From Paractinoplanes ovalisporus (GTDB lineage Bacteria > Actinomycetota > Actinomycetes > Mycobacteriales > Micromonosporaceae): a stretch of 64,000 nucleotides of DNA. The notes under the pieces are model-generated. The model did no database searches and was not told the origin of the DNA. It saw only the letters and a program-made list of their open reading frames with translations. Both the position numbers and the translations under genes were made by a program. The stretch is taken from NCBI RefSeq assembly GCF_016834655.1, contig NZ_JAENHP010000001.1, forward strand, positions 682,001-746,000, written 5' to 3'. Below, piece by piece: positions 25,721 through 37,520 of the stretch (position 1 is its first letter; each line of letters starts with the position of its first letter).

Positions 25721-26929
25721 TCAGCGGGCGCGATCTCCGAGCCACTCGCGGGCCGCTGAGACCAGGGCGGTGACGCCGGCGGCGATCGTCGGTTCGGGGA
25801 TGGGGTGGTAGAGCGGGGAATGGTTGGACGGGATGCGACCCGCGACCTCGATGAACTGCTCGACCGTGGTGGCGCCGCGGAACGGGGTGGGATCGGCGCC
25901 GCCGACCAGCCAGAACGTGATCGGTGACCCGGCCGCGGTCGCCAGGACCTGGACGTCCTCGCTGCTGGGCAACTGACCGGGGTTCACCACTCCGAACGGG
26001 CCGGCCACCGGTTCCAGCGCGCGGCGGGTCCGTTCGGCCGCCGCCACGTCGTTGGTCAGCGTCGGCGCCGACTCCTCGATCACGATCTCCGGGTCGCGGG
26101 GTGCACCGCCGGCCGCGGCCTCGCCCCGGACGATGCGGGTGATCGCGTTGAGCACCCGGTCGCGCACCTTCGGGTCGTACGTGCGGACGTTGAGCAGAAG
26201 CGTCGCGCTGTCGGGAATGACGTTGTGCTTGGCCCCGGCCTGGATCGCGCCGACGGTGACCACGGCGGTCTCGGTGGTCGACACCTCGCGGGAGACGATC
26301 GTCTGCAGGCGGAGGACGGTCGCGGCGGCGATGACCACCGGGTCGACCGTGGTCTCGGGCCGCGAGCCGTGCCCGCCCCGCCCGTGGATGGTGACCCGCA
26401 GCGAGTCGGAGGCCGCCCACATCGGCCCCGGCGTCAGCCCGATCATGCCGGCCGGGAGCGGCGCGACGTGCTGGCCGAGCACGATCTCGGGCCGGGGAAC
26501 GCGTTCGGCGAGGCCGTCGTCCACCATCGCCTGCGCGCCCTTGGCCAACTCCTCGGCCGGCTGGAACACCGCGACCACCGTGCCGCGCCAGTCCTCGGCC
26601 GCCGCGAGTTCGGCGGCGGCCCCCATCAACCACGTGACATGCATGTCATGGCCGCAGGCATGGGACACACCGTCGACCCCACTCGCGTACGGGAGACCGG
26701 TCTCCTCGCCGACCGGCAGCGCGTCCATGTCGGCCCGCAACCAGACCGCCGGCCCGTCCCCGCGCTGCAGAATACCCGCGACACCGGTGACACCAAGACC
26801 GTCGACGACCCCGTACGCATGTTCCCGCAACCAGTCGGCCGCGACGCCCGCCGTCCGGTGCTCCTGAAACGACAGTTCCGGATGGCGGTGCAGATCCTCG
26901 TAGACGTCCCGAAGCCTCTTCGAGTCCAT
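25721..26929 (-). CDS. M20D amidohydrolase (hippurate-hydrolase-like)
   Basis: 402 residues. Metal and catalytic motifs of the M20D group are all visible: LHRHPELSFQEHRTA, WLRADMDALPVGEETGLPY, SHACGHDMHVTWLMGAA (conserved CGHD), FQPAEELAKGAQAMVDDG (catalytic Glu) and a C-terminal His in SPLYHP. These enzymes hydrolyse N-acyl amino acids or indole-acetyl conjugates in the cytoplasm with one or two bound metals. Monocistronic; substrate not predictable. Confidence 0.93.
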   Translation of the reverse strand: MDSKRLRDVYEDLHRHPELSFQEHRTAGVAADWLREHAYGVVDGLGVTGVAGILQRGDGPAVWLRADMDALPVGEETGLPYASGVDGVSHACGHDMHVTWLMGAAAELAAAEDWRGTVVAVFQPAEELAKGAQAMVDDGLAERVPRPEIVLGQHVAPLPAGMIGLTPGPMWAASDSLRVTIHGRGGHGSRPETTVDPVVIAAATVLRLQTIVSREVSTTETAVVTVGAIQAGAKHNVIPDSATLLLNVRTYDPKVRDRVLNAITRIVRGEAAAGGAPRDPEIVIEESAPTLTNDVAAAERTRRALEPVAGPFGVVNPGQLPSSEDVQVLATAAGSPITFWLVGGADPTPFRGATTVEQFIEVAGRIPSNHSPLYHPIPEPTIAAGVTALVSAAREWLGDRAR

Positions 26930-27072
26930 GGTTGGACGCTACGCCCCGGAGCGCCCGGCCCGGCCCCGGCCGGTGTGAATGTCCCGGGCCTGGCGAAAGG
27001 CAACGAACACCACATCGTGCCGGTAGTCACGATTCGGTGCCCGGCGAAGCGACGGCGGCGGACCATGAGGGA

Positions 27073-27249
27073 GTGAGGTTCTCAACGGTTCCGCCGGCGG
27101 TCCTGATGCGGGCCGCCGTTGTCGCGGCCGCCGCCCTGATCGTGCTGGTCGACGTGGTCGGCTGGCCGGCCGTCCTGCTGGGGCTGGCGGTCGTGGTCTG
27201 GTTCGCCGACGTCTGGCACCGGCCGCGCACATCAGATCGTCCCAGATAG
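27073..27249 (+). CDS. Small membrane protein related to the BON-protein tail
   Basis: 58 residues from a GTG start: a hydrophobic hairpin (AAALIVLVDVVGWPAVLLGL, AVVVWFADVWHRPR) and a short basic end. It matches the C-terminal membrane module of the BON protein ending at 22740 in the pattern VGW-x-A-x3-G-x5-W-x-AD-x3-R. No good ribosome binding site precedes it, so the start is uncertain. Function unknown. Confidence 0.5.
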   Translation: MRFSTVPPAVLMRAAVVAAAALIVLVDVVGWPAVLLGLAVVVWFADVWHRPRTSDRPR

Positions 27250-27261
27250 CCGGTCCGCGGC

Positions 27262-27377
27262 CGGATGCGCCGCGCCGGCCGAAACGCAGCCCGGAAAGGC
27301 GCTGCCCCGCCGACCGGATGCGCCGGGCGGGCCGAAACGCAGCCGGGAGAAGCGCTGCCCGCCGACCGGAGCAGCGC
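27262..27377. repeat. 53-bp imperfect direct repeat with hairpin
   Basis: CGGATGCGCC recurs at about 27262 and 27315 inside two copies of a roughly 53-bp unit. At its right end GCGCTGC (27352-27358) and GCAGCGC (27371-27377) form a 7-bp stem 15 bp beyond the stop of the leftward DUF1593 gene, which may act as its terminator although no U tract follows. Confidence 0.55.
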
Positions 27378-27392
27378 CTCTCACAAGCTGGG

Positions 27393-28940
27393 TCAGATCA
27401 CCCGGATCGTGACCCGGTCGTAGCGGGTCAGCGGGAACGTCCCGCTGTCGGTGCCCTGCAGGATCACCGAGATGGTCTGGCCGGGCTGGGCGTCCGACGG
27501 GACCTTCACGGTGGCGGACGAACCCCGGCTGGTGATGGTCACGAGGCCGGGATAGGTGCCTTCCTCGCGGTACTGCCACCACGCCGGTGTCACGCGCTTG
27601 CCGTCGGGGTCGGACAGCTTCGCGGCCAGGGACACCGTGGCTCCCGGGCGGGCCCGCACCGTGTCACCGGTGACGATCCGGACCGACGGCGGGTGGTTGC
27701 CCTGGGAACGGCGCGGGGTCAGGGTCCACTGGATGCGGGCGGCGAAGTCGTTCTGGGCGGCCGCGGCCCAGCGCAACGTGGTCAGGTTGGGCACGTCGAC
27801 ACCGGTGACATCCTTCTCGGCGGGGACGAGTCGCCACAGGTCGGGCGAGGCCGAGACCTGGTATGCGCGGCCGCCCCAACCGCCGATCGCCGGGTCGGCC
27901 GGGTTCTGCAGGCCCGTACGGAGCAACTGGTTGAACACGACGTTGTCGCCCTCGGACAGGAAGTCGTACGGGGCCATCGGTTTGCACCAGCCGCCCGGCG
28001 CCTTGACCGGGTCGCCGAAGACGTCGAGCGGGTCGCCGGGGGTGGTCTGGCCGTCGAGCCAGGACCGGTAGAGCGAACCCCACGGGCCGATCTGGATGTT
28101 CCGCCGGATCCAGGCGCCGGTGAAGTAGACGCGGTCGGCGGGCAGGCCCCGGACGTTGCCCTGGCCGTTGTTGTTGCAGTTGAAGCCCCACGTGGCGTAG
28201 CCGGCCGACAGTTCCTCGACGCGCAGCGCGGGCCACGCCTTCGAGATGTAGTTCGCGTAGGTCTCGTCCTGGAAACCGCTGGCCAGAATGACCGCCTTGG
28301 CCGACACCGCCGCCTTCACACCCGCCCACCGGGGCGAGGACGAATAGCGCTCCTCAATCGACTTGAGCGCCCGCGCGATGGTGCTCGTGCCGCCCCAGGC
28401 CTGCAGATAGAGCGGCCGCCGGTCGTGGTCGAGCAACAGGTCCCGGATCAGGTTCGAGCCGGGGGTGTCGGCCGCCATCTCACCCTCGAAGGCGATGTTG
28501 CCCAGCCGGACGAGCGACTTCACGCGGGCCGGGGACGGATAGGCCGGGTCGTGCTTGCGCAGGTTGGGATAGACCTTCGCGTACGCGGGGATGATCGTGT
28601 CCTCGATCGTCGTCGAGCCGGTCCAGCGCCACGATGTCTGCGGTGTCGTGTATTCGCGGTTGGGCAGGAAGAACTCGGTCCCCCGGCCGTCGCCGGCCCA
28701 GTGGAACTTGCTGCTGCTGTAGATGATGCCCTGGGTGTCGAGCTCGTTGGTGTAGAGCATGTAGCGGATGAGCGAGGCGATGTCGTCCGATTCCATGTCG
28801 GTCGTGACGACGGTGCGTGGTTTGCCGGCGGAGTGCCCGGCATCGGAACGGCCGGCGGGGGAAGCGGAGGCGGGCGCGGCCATGGTGGTGGCGGCCGCGA
28901 TTCCGGCGACCGCGATCGTGAGCGCGCGGTGGATACGCAT
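27393..28940 (-). CDS. Secreted DUF1593 (nucleoside-hydrolase-fold) protein 1
   Basis: 515 residues with a signal peptide (residues 1 to about 27, ending PASASPAG). The N-terminal domain starts with TVVTTDMESDDIASLIRYML, the acidic cluster that in nucleoside hydrolases (DTDxxxDD) binds Ca2+ and the sugar; YLQAWGGTSTIARALKSI is a second family block. The C-terminal domain (DPDGKRVTPAWWQYREEGTY) is the beta-sandwich found in DUF1593 proteins. Family substrates are not established. It lies at the end of the leftward pentose operon and is homologous to the protein starting at 38376, so an extracellular glycoside hydrolase feeding the ABC transporter is the best guess. GGGAG precedes the ATG. Confidence 0.85.
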   Translation of the reverse strand: MRIHRALTIAVAGIAAATTMAAPASASPAGRSDAGHSAGKPRTVVTTDMESDDIASLIRYMLYTNELDTQGIIYSSSKFHWAGDGRGTEFFLPNREYTTPQTSWRWTGSTTIEDTIIPAYAKVYPNLRKHDPAYPSPARVKSLVRLGNIAFEGEMAADTPGSNLIRDLLLDHDRRPLYLQAWGGTSTIARALKSIEERYSSSPRWAGVKAAVSAKAVILASGFQDETYANYISKAWPALRVEELSAGYATWGFNCNNNGQGNVRGLPADRVYFTGAWIRRNIQIGPWGSLYRSWLDGQTTPGDPLDVFGDPVKAPGGWCKPMAPYDFLSEGDNVVFNQLLRTGLQNPADPAIGGWGGRAYQVSASPDLWRLVPAEKDVTGVDVPNLTTLRWAAAAQNDFAARIQWTLTPRRSQGNHPPSVRIVTGDTVRARPGATVSLAAKLSDPDGKRVTPAWWQYREEGTYPGLVTITSRGSSATVKVPSDAQPGQTISVILQGTDSGTFPLTRYDRVTIRVI

Positions 28941-29076
28941 GAGATCTCCCGGTCTACTCGGCGGAACGGTTACGGCGATGCGGAAAGGGCTACTGCTACT
29001 CGGAAAGGGCTACGGCGCCGCGGAAAGGCTCTCGGGCGGACGGCAAGCCCGACCGGCATGAGCACTCGGCGAGGGG

Positions 29077-30060
29077 TCAGTCGACCTCACCGAACAGGGC
29101 GTTCTGCACGATCCGCTGCGCGGCCATCGCGTCCTGCCGCTCCTGCGCCTCGGCCAGCCCGGCGGTGTCGAGCCGGTCCAGCGCGCGGTGGATCCGCTTC
29201 AGCGTGCCGATCGCGGTGTTGGCGGCGTCCACGCTGTCTTCCCGGAACGGGAACTGGTCGAGCTGCCACACGCCGTCCCAGTCGTTCTTGCGCAGGGTGT
29301 GGAAGAACTCGAAGATCTCGGTCAGGTGGACCGTGCCGACGACCAGGTCGTCGTCCCAGCCGCGCAGGTTGTCGTTGACGTCCATGCCGTAGAGGCGGCC
29401 GTGGTCGATGATGAGCTGGGCGGCGTCGGCCGGTGACTCGCCGCCGTAGAGGCTGTGCCCGAAGTCGAGCAGGATGCCGACGTTGTCGAGCCCGATCTCC
29501 TGGATGCCGAGCAACGAGCGGGCCGCCGAGTCCCACGTCATCTTCACGCGCGGCTCGCGCGGCTTGTACTCGATGGCGAACTTCAGGTCGGGGTGCGCGC
29601 CCGCGAGCTCGCGCATGCCGTCGACCGCGAGCTTCCAGAGTGTCCGGTGGTCGACCTGGAACGGGTAGTCCCAGCCGTCCTGACCGGGCCAGATCTTCAC
29701 GTAGTCGGCCCCGAGTTCGCGCACGATCCCGGCCGCCTCGTGCATCAGATCAAGAGCGGCTTTCCGTACGGCGGGATCGGGGTTGGTGAAGGAGCCCCGG
29801 CTGAACCTCCGCAGGTAGATCTCGGGGGTGATGCCGATGGCCGACAGCCCCTGCGCGGCCAGGGCGTCCTTGACCTCGCTGAGGCCGACGCCGGGCGTGA
29901 ACGGGTAGTTGAGGTCGACCACGGACAGGTCCTCGACCTGCCCGGCCAGTTCGATGGCATCCAATGTGGTGCGGGCTGGTCCGTAGCCGTCGCTGGCGTA
30001 ACGGTCGACGTAGGTGGCGAAGTGCCACAGGCCGGCTCCGAAGCGGGGGTACTCGGTCAT
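29077..30060 (-). CDS. Sugar isomerase/epimerase TIM barrel (candidate apiose isomerase)
   Basis: 327 residues of the xylose-isomerase-like barrel (PF01261): [34 protein letters not shown] (metal-ligand Glu), [20 protein letters not shown] (Asp/His), [20 protein letters not shown] (Asp) and [11 protein letters not shown]. Four acidic/His ligands for a divalent metal are in place. It is the last gene of the operon, overlapping the FGGY kinase stop by ATGA. An aldose-to-ketose isomerisation before the kinase step is expected. With the kinase and split transketolase, D-apiose to D-apulose is the specific proposal; other pentoses or tetroses are possible. Confidence 0.8.
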   Translation of the reverse strand: MTEYPRFGAGLWHFATYVDRYASDGYGPARTTLDAIELAGQVEDLSVVDLNYPFTPGVGLSEVKDALAAQGLSAIGITPEIYLRRFSRGSFTNPDPAVRKAALDLMHEAAGIVRELGADYVKIWPGQDGWDYPFQVDHRTLWKLAVDGMRELAGAHPDLKFAIEYKPREPRVKMTWDSAARSLLGIQEIGLDNVGILLDFGHSLYGGESPADAAQLIIDHGRLYGMDVNDNLRGWDDDLVVGTVHLTEIFEFFHTLRKNDWDGVWQLDQFPFREDSVDAANTAIGTLKRIHRALDRLDTAGLAEAQERQDAMAAQRIVQNALFGEVD

Positions 30061-31664
30061 GCGGGGCTCCCATCACGAGGGGTGCGGGCCCGGGCGACGG
30101 CGGCGCGCCAAGCGGTGCGCTGCGCACTGAAGTCGCCCGGCTGGGGACGGAATTCGTCGTACGAGATCGGCGGCGTGAAGCCTCCGGCCAGGAACGCGGC
30201 GCCGAGGGCGGACAGGTTGGCGGTGCGGGCGCGCCGGACGGGCACGCCGGTGAGGTCGGCCTGGATCTGCATGAGGGTGTCGTTCGCGCTGGCGCCGCCG
30301 TCGGCCAGCACCCGGTCGACCGCCCCCATGGCGTCGATGACATCGGTGACCTGATGGGCGATCGACTCGACGGCGGCCCGGGCGACCTGGGCCGGTGTGG
30401 ATCCGAGGGTGAGGCCACTGATCAGGCCGACCGCGGTGTCGTCCCACCAGGGCGCGGCCAGCCCGCCGAAGGCCGGCACCAGGAACACGCCGTCGCTGGA
30501 CGCCTCGGCGGCGAGGTTTCCGATCTGTCCCGCCGACACCCCGAGAAAGTCGGCGAGCCAGGCCACCGTCGCCCCCGACGACCGGATGTTGCCCTCGGCG
30601 GCCGGCTCGTCGTTCCAGGCGACCGTCAGGCAGACACCGGTGTCATCGACCGCACCCAGGCGCATGACCGACGACCCGGTCCCATAGGTGACTTTGACGC
30701 CGCCGTCGATCTGAGGCCCGTGCGCGTAGAGCGCGGCGTGCGAGTCCCCCAGCACGGCGGTGATCGGCAGCCCCGCCAGCACTCCCCCGCGCTCCCCGAT
30801 GACACCGAGGTCACCGGAGGACGGCGTGACGGCCGGCAGCGCGGTCGACGGAATCCCGAACATGTCGAGCAGTTCCGGGCTCCACGCCCCGGCCCGGACG
30901 TCGAACAGCTGCGTGCGGGAGGCGTTGCCCGACTCGATCTGGTGGCTTCCGGTCAGCGCGAACAGCAGCCACGAGTCCACGGTCCCGACCGCCGCGTCGG
31001 GTGTCCGGTCGAGCAGCCACCGCAACTTGGCCGCGCTGAACATCGGGTCGAGCGGAAGACCGGAGATTTCCCGTACGCGGGAAGCCTGTCCTTTCTCCCG
31101 CAGGGCGTCACAGATCGGCTGGGCCCGCTGATCCTGCCACCCCAGCACCGGTCCCGCCGGGCGGCCGGTCCGCTTGTCCCAGACGACCGCCGACTCGCGT
31201 TGCGTGCTGAACCCGACCGCCCGCACCCGCCCCCGGTCGACGCCCTCGAGACAGGCCGTGGCCGCCGCCAGAACGCTGTCCAGAATCTCGTCCGCGTCCT
31301 GCTCGACCCACCCCGGCCGTGGATAGCGAATCGGCACCGGCGCCGACCCGCTCCGCACAACCGCACCCGTGGGATCGACCAGCAGGCACTTGGTCGCGCT
31401 GGTCCCCTGATCGATCGCAAGCACGAGGTCGCGCTCGTCCACGGGCAAACGCTCACGTTCATCCGCGCGCAAACGCTCACGTTCATCCGCGCGCAAACGC
31501 TCACGCTCATCCGCGCGCAAACGCTCACGCTCGTCTGCGCGCAAACGGTCGCGTTCATCCGCGTGCAAACGGTCGTGAGCGTTCGAACGCTCGCCACCGC
31601 TCGAACGCTCGGCGGCGCCCGCGTTGCCGGGGAGACCGTCAGCGCCGGAGCGAGAGTCAGGCAT
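30057..31664 (-). CDS. FGGY-family carbohydrate kinase with repeat N-terminus
   Basis: 535 residues. The FGGY kinase proper starts at about residue 79 with [19 protein letters not shown] (ATP-phosphate loop) and continues through [29 protein letters not shown] and [20 protein letters not shown]. Before it lies an extension of about 78 residues dominated by the 8-residue repeat RLRADERE. The ATG overlaps the end of the transketolase C-terminal subunit by 8 bp (ATGCCTGA), which supports this upstream start and therefore the extension. Likely a ketose kinase, D-apulose kinase in the proposed pathway; xylulokinase-type activity is the alternative. Confidence 0.87.
   Translation of the reverse strand: MPDSRSGADGLPGNAGAAERSSGGERSNAHDRLHADERDRLRADERERLRADERERLRADERERLRADERERLPVDERDLVLAIDQGTSATKCLLVDPTGAVVRSGSAPVPIRYPRPGWVEQDADEILDSVLAAATACLEGVDRGRVRAVGFSTQRESAVVWDKRTGRPAGPVLGWQDQRAQPICDALREKGQASRVREISGLPLDPMFSAAKLRWLLDRTPDAAVGTVDSWLLFALTGSHQIESGNASRTQLFDVRAGAWSPELLDMFGIPSTALPAVTPSSGDLGVIGERGGVLAGLPITAVLGDSHAALYAHGPQIDGGVKVTYGTGSSVMRLGAVDDTGVCLTVAWNDEPAAEGNIRSSGATVAWLADFLGVSAGQIGNLAAEASSDGVFLVPAFGGLAAPWWDDTAVGLISGLTLGSTPAQVARAAVESIAHQVTDVIDAMGAVDRVLADGGASANDTLMQIQADLTGVPVRRARTANLSALGAAFLAGGFTPPISYDEFRPQPGDFSAQRTAWRAAVARARTPRDGSPA
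31446..31589. repeat. In-frame 24-bp tandem repeat at the FGGY kinase N-terminus
   Basis: Units start at 31446, 31470, 31494, 31518, 31542 and, more diverged, 31566. They encode [12 protein letters not shown] octapeptides on the minus strand. The first two units are identical, so expansion looks recent. Confidence 0.95.
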
Positions 31665-32619
31665 CGGTGTGGGCCAGGGCGAGAGCGGCCTGGCGGATGT
31701 CGGCGGCGGTCAGGCCGAAGTGTTCGAGGAGGAACGCCGTGGTGCCGGTGGGTGCGAACTCGCGATGGATGCCGAGCATGCGCATCGGCACCGGGGTGCG
31801 CTCGGTGACGACGACGGCCGCGACCGCCGCGCCCAGGCCGCCGGTGGTGGTGGCCTCCTCCGCGGTGACGATTCCGCGGGTCTCGCGCATGGCGAGGCGG
31901 ATCGCGTCCTCGTCGAGCGGCGCGATCGTCGACATGTTCAGCACGCGCACTGACACTCCCTGCTCAGCGGCCTCCGCGGCGGCGTCGAGCGCGCGCGAGA
32001 CCATGGTTCCGGCCGCCACCACCGTGACATCCGAGCCGTCGCGCAGGGTGGTCGCCGCGCCGAACGTGAACGGACGGTTACCGGTCACCGCGGGCACCTT
32101 GAAACGGCCGACGCGCAGGAAGGCCGGCCGGGCCGCGTTCGCCGCCCAGCGCACGGCCGAACGGGTCTCGGCCGGGTCGGCGGGCACCACCACGTCGAGA
32201 CCGGCGATCGCGCGCAGCCACGACAGGTCCTCGATCGAGTGGTGGGTGGGACCGAGTTCCCCGTACGCCATCCCGGGGCTCATGCCGCACAGGACCACCG
32301 GCGACTGGCTGTAGGCGACGTCCGCCTTGATCTGTTCGAGCGCGCGCCCGGTCAGGAACGGCGACGCGCCGCAGACGAACGGGATGTAACCGCTGAGCGC
32401 CAGCCCGGCGCCGACCCCGACCATGTCCTGCTCGGCGATGCCCACGTTGATGAGCCGGTCGGGGAACTCCTTCTGGAACTGCACGAGGTTGCTCGATCCG
32501 ACCGAGTCGTTGCACACCGCGACGATTCGCTCATCCTCGCGTGCCAAAGCGCTCAGTTCCTCGGCGAAGGCGACGCGGCAGTCGAAGGTCTCGGGAACGG
32601 AGGCGACCGGCGCGCTCAT
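31657..32619 (-). CDS. Transketolase-like C-terminal subunit (candidate AptB-type)
   Basis: 320 residues equal to the pyrimidine-binding and C-terminal domains of transketolase: RLINVGIAEQDMVGVGAGLA carries the catalytic Glu that activates thiamine diphosphate, followed by AYSQSPVVLCGMSPGMAYGE, GPTHHSIEDLSWLRAI and IVTAEEATTTGGLG. The start at 32617-32619 overlaps the stop of the N-terminal subunit (ATGA), and its end overlaps the kinase by 8 bp. Together with the upstream subunit it forms a split two-chain transketolase, as in DXPS-like and apulose-4-phosphate transketolases. Confidence 0.9.
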   Translation of the reverse strand: MSAPVASVPETFDCRVAFAEELSALAREDERIVAVCNDSVGSSNLVQFQKEFPDRLINVGIAEQDMVGVGAGLALSGYIPFVCGASPFLTGRALEQIKADVAYSQSPVVLCGMSPGMAYGELGPTHHSIEDLSWLRAIAGLDVVVPADPAETRSAVRWAANAARPAFLRVGRFKVPAVTGNRPFTFGAATTLRDGSDVTVVAAGTMVSRALDAAAEAAEQGVSVRVLNMSTIAPLDEDAIRLAMRETRGIVTAEEATTTGGLGAAVAAVVVTERTPVPMRMLGIHREFAPTGTTAFLLEHFGLTAADIRQAALALAHTDA

Positions 32620-33497
32620 CGGGCCAGCTCCGCCGACGCGGCGACGATCTGCTCGGCCGAGGGCACCTTGTGGTGCCACTCCACGCGGTCTTCCATGAAG
32701 GAGACGCCTCTTCCCTTGGTGGTGTTGGCGATGACGCAGGTGGGCCGCTCGCCGCGCGGCGCGGTGAACGCGTCGTACAGGGCCAGATGGTCGTGGCCGT
32801 CGACTTCGAGCACGTCCCAGCCGAACGCCCGGAACTTGTCGTCCAGCGGGTCGAGCGTGTTCGTCTCCTCGGTGCGCGCACCCTGCTGCAGACGGTTGCG
32901 GTCGACCACGGCGGTCAGGTTGGTCAGGTGGCGGTGCCCGGCGGTCATCGCGGCCTCCCAGTTGCTGCCCTCCTGCAGTTCGCCGTCGCCGAGAACCACG
33001 TAGACGTGCCGCGACGAGGAGGAGAGCCGGGCCGCGACCGCCATGCCGACCGAGACCGGCAGGCCGTGGCCGAGCGGGCCGGTGTTGGTCTCGACGCCCG
33101 GAACCTTGACGCGGTTCGGGTGGCCGTTGAGGGCGGAGAGCGGCCCGGCGAACGTGTCGAGCTCGGCGGTCGGGAAGAATCCGGCCGCGGCCAGGGTCGC
33201 GTACAGGGCCCCGGCGGTGTGTCCCTTGCTGAGCACGAACCGGTCCCGGTCGGCCCAGTCGGGCTTCTCGGGGTCGACGCGCAGCACCGAGAAGAACAGG
33301 GTGGTGAGGATGTCGAGGACGGACATGTCGCCGCCCACATGGCCCAGGCCGGCCCGGCCGATCATGTGCAGGTCGGTGGTTCGGGACTGGTTGGCCCGCT
33401 CCCGCAGCATCTCGCGGCGGCGCTCGGGGCCGGAGTCGGAGAACTCCTGCCGGAATCGGCGCCAGGCGGCGGCGGTACCAGGGTCGGCGACCAGCAT
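32616..33497 (-). CDS. Transketolase-like N-terminal subunit (candidate AptA-type)
   Basis: 293 residues equal to the thiamine-diphosphate-binding domain: GRAGLGHVGGDMSVLDILTT, DRFVLSKGHTAGALYATLAA, TGPLGHGLPVSVGMA and the ThDP motif starting LGDGELQEGSNWEAAM and ending VVDRNRLQQ. AAAGG stands eight bases before the ATG at 33495-33497. Coupled to the C-terminal subunit by ATGA. A hairpin separates it from the solute-binding-protein gene upstream. The substrate cannot be read from the sequence; apulose 4-phosphate is inferred from context. Confidence 0.9.
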   Translation of the reverse strand: MLVADPGTAAAWRRFRQEFSDSGPERRREMLRERANQSRTTDLHMIGRAGLGHVGGDMSVLDILTTLFFSVLRVDPEKPDWADRDRFVLSKGHTAGALYATLAAAGFFPTAELDTFAGPLSALNGHPNRVKVPGVETNTGPLGHGLPVSVGMAVAARLSSSSRHVYVVLGDGELQEGSNWEAAMTAGHRHLTNLTAVVDRNRLQQGARTEETNTLDPLDDKFRAFGWDVLEVDGHDHLALYDAFTAPRGERPTCVIANTTKGRGVSFMEDRVEWHHKVPSAEQIVAASAELAR

Positions 33498-33523
33498 GGG
33501 TGTGCCTTTCTGCGGGTGGTGAA

Positions 33524-33550
33524 GGGCGGGCCCGAGAAGAAGGCCCGCCC
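33524..33550 (-). terminator. Intercistronic hairpin downstream of the solute-binding-protein gene
   Basis: GGGCGGGCC (33524-33532) and GGCCCGCCC (33542-33550) form a perfect 9-bp stem around a 9-nt loop, 10 bp after the stop of the binding-protein gene and 27 bp before the transketolase start. In sugar ABC operons such hairpins stabilise or partly terminate the mRNA so that the binding protein is made in excess. No U tract, so partial read-through is likely. Confidence 0.7.
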
Positions 33551-33559
33551 CGAAGAAGG

Positions 33560-35762
<2,203 letters not shown>

Positions 35763-35766
<4 letters not shown>

Positions 35767-37520
35767 GCGGACGCCTCCAGGACGCTGTCGGATGCGGAAG
35801 CCGCGACGAGCGCTTCCTCGGTGACGTTCTCGGCGGTGAACTCGGCGGTGACGCGTCCGCGGGCCATGACGAGCACCCGGTCGGCCATGGCCATCACCTC
35901 GGCCAGTTCGGACGAGATGAACAGGACGCCGAAGCCCTGCGCGGCCAGGTCGGCCATCAGCGACGCGATCTGCGACTTGGCGCCGACGTCGATGCCGCGG
36001 GTGGGTTCGTCGAGCAGCAGCACGACCGGGTCGGTGAGCAGGGCCCGGGCCAGCACGACCTTCTGCTGGTTGCCGCCGCTGAGCGCGGTCACCAGCGCCC
36101 CCAGCCCGGGGATCTTGATGGCCAGCTCGCCGACCTTGTCCTTCGCCGTGCGTTGTTCGGCGCCGCCGTTGAGCAGGCCGCCGCGGGTCATCCGGGCGAG
36201 CGTGGCCAACAAGATGTTTTCCCGTACGGACATGGTCGGCACGAGTCCGTCGCGTTGCCGGTCCTCGGGCACCAGGGCCAGGCCGGCCGCCATGCGCGCT
36301 TGAACTGTTCCTTTCGGCTCCGTCTTTGCGCGAATGAACACCTCACCGGCGCTCGCTTCGCGCATGCCCATGAGCGTTTCGACCAGTTCGGTGCGGCCGG
36401 CGCCCATCAGGCCGTAGATGCCGACCACCTCGCCCGCGCGCACGGTGAGCGAGACGTCGTCCACCTTGACCGTTCCGTCAACGGTCAGACCGCGCACGTC
36501 GAGCAGCACGTCGCCGACCGGGGAGCTGTTACGCACGTACAGGGAATCGGGGTCCCGCCCGACCATCTGGCGCACGATCCACCCGGTGTCGGTGCGGCTC
36601 ATCGACTCGTGCGCGACGAGGCTTCCGTCGCGGAAGACCGTGACCCAGTCGCCGATGCGGCGGAACTCGTCGAGCTTGTGCGAGATGTAGATGACCGTGA
36701 CGTCGTCCCGGCGCAACTCGTCCATCACGCCGAACAGCACGTCGACCTCGTGGTTGGAGAGCGCCGACGTGGGTTCATCCATGATCAGCACGCGTACGTC
36801 GGTGAGCAGCACCCGGCCGATCTCGACGAGCTGCTGCTGGCCGATGGGCAGGTCGCCGACGAGCGTGTCCGGGTCGAGCCGGTGCTGTCCGAGCCGGTGC
36901 AGCACCTCGCGGGCCTGCCGGCGCTGGGCGGCGGCGTCGACGAAACGGCCGCCCTTGCGCAGCTCACGACCGGCGAACAGGTTCTCGGCGATCGTCATGT
37001 TCGGGAAGAGGCTGAGTTCCTGGTGGATGATGCCGATGCCTCGCGCCTGCGCGTGGCGCGGGCTACCGAGCTGCACGGGTTCGCCCTCGAGCAGGATCTC
37101 GCCGCTGGTCGGCTGTTCGCTGCCGGACAGGATCTTCATGAGCGTCGACTTGCCGGCGCCGTTCTCGCCGACGAGGACGTTGACCTTTCCCCGGTACGCC
37201 GTGAACGTGACGTCCTTGAGCGCGCGCACCCCGCCGTAGTTCTTGCTGATGTTGCGCGCTTCCAGAATTTCGCTCATCGCGCCGTTGCGCGGTTCTGCCG
37301 CTTCGCTCATGGCAACGTTGCGCGGTTGTGTCGCTTCGCTCAACCCGCCGTTGCGCGGTTGTGCCGCCGCCTCGGTCAGCGCGTCGTTGCGCGGTTGTGC
37401 CGCCGCCTCGGTCAGCGCGTCGTTGCGCGGTTGTGCCGCCGCCTCGGTCAGCGCGTCGTTGCGCGGTTGTGCCGCTTCGCTCATCGCGTCGTGGCGCGGT
37501 CCGCGGGGTTCGCTCATCAC
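35763..37520 (-). CDS. Sugar ABC transporter ATPase (RbsA-like) with reiterated N-terminus
   Basis: 585 residues. Two ABC domains: the first with Walker A GENGAGKST (118-126), signature LPIGQQQLVEIGRVL and Walker B VLIMDEPTS; the second with the degenerate GLMGAGRTEL, LSGGNQQKVVLARALL and VLLLDEPTRGID, as in ribose-type ATPases. The domain should begin at MSEILEARNISKNYGG (Met82). Upstream, about 80 extra residues consist of repeats of MSEAAxPRNxA / LTEAAAQPRNDA, so the start region itself has been copied several times. GTG/ATG at 37517-37520 overlaps the DUF2291 stop; Met13, Met71 and Met82 are other possible starts. Confidence 0.92.
37283..37500. repeat. In-frame 33/36-bp tandem repeat spanning the ATPase start region
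   Basis: The anchor CGTTGCGCGGTT recurs about seven times; the central three units are exactly 36 bp apart (37349, 37385, 37421) and the flanking ones 33 bp. Several units contain CAT, i.e. an in-frame ATG followed by AGC GAA on the coding strand. Confidence 0.95.

Noticed and set aside
28940..29076. Small repeats around GGAAAGGGCTAC as a regulatory element
   Set aside because: Only two or three loose copies in 136 bp with no palindrome; not enough to support a function.
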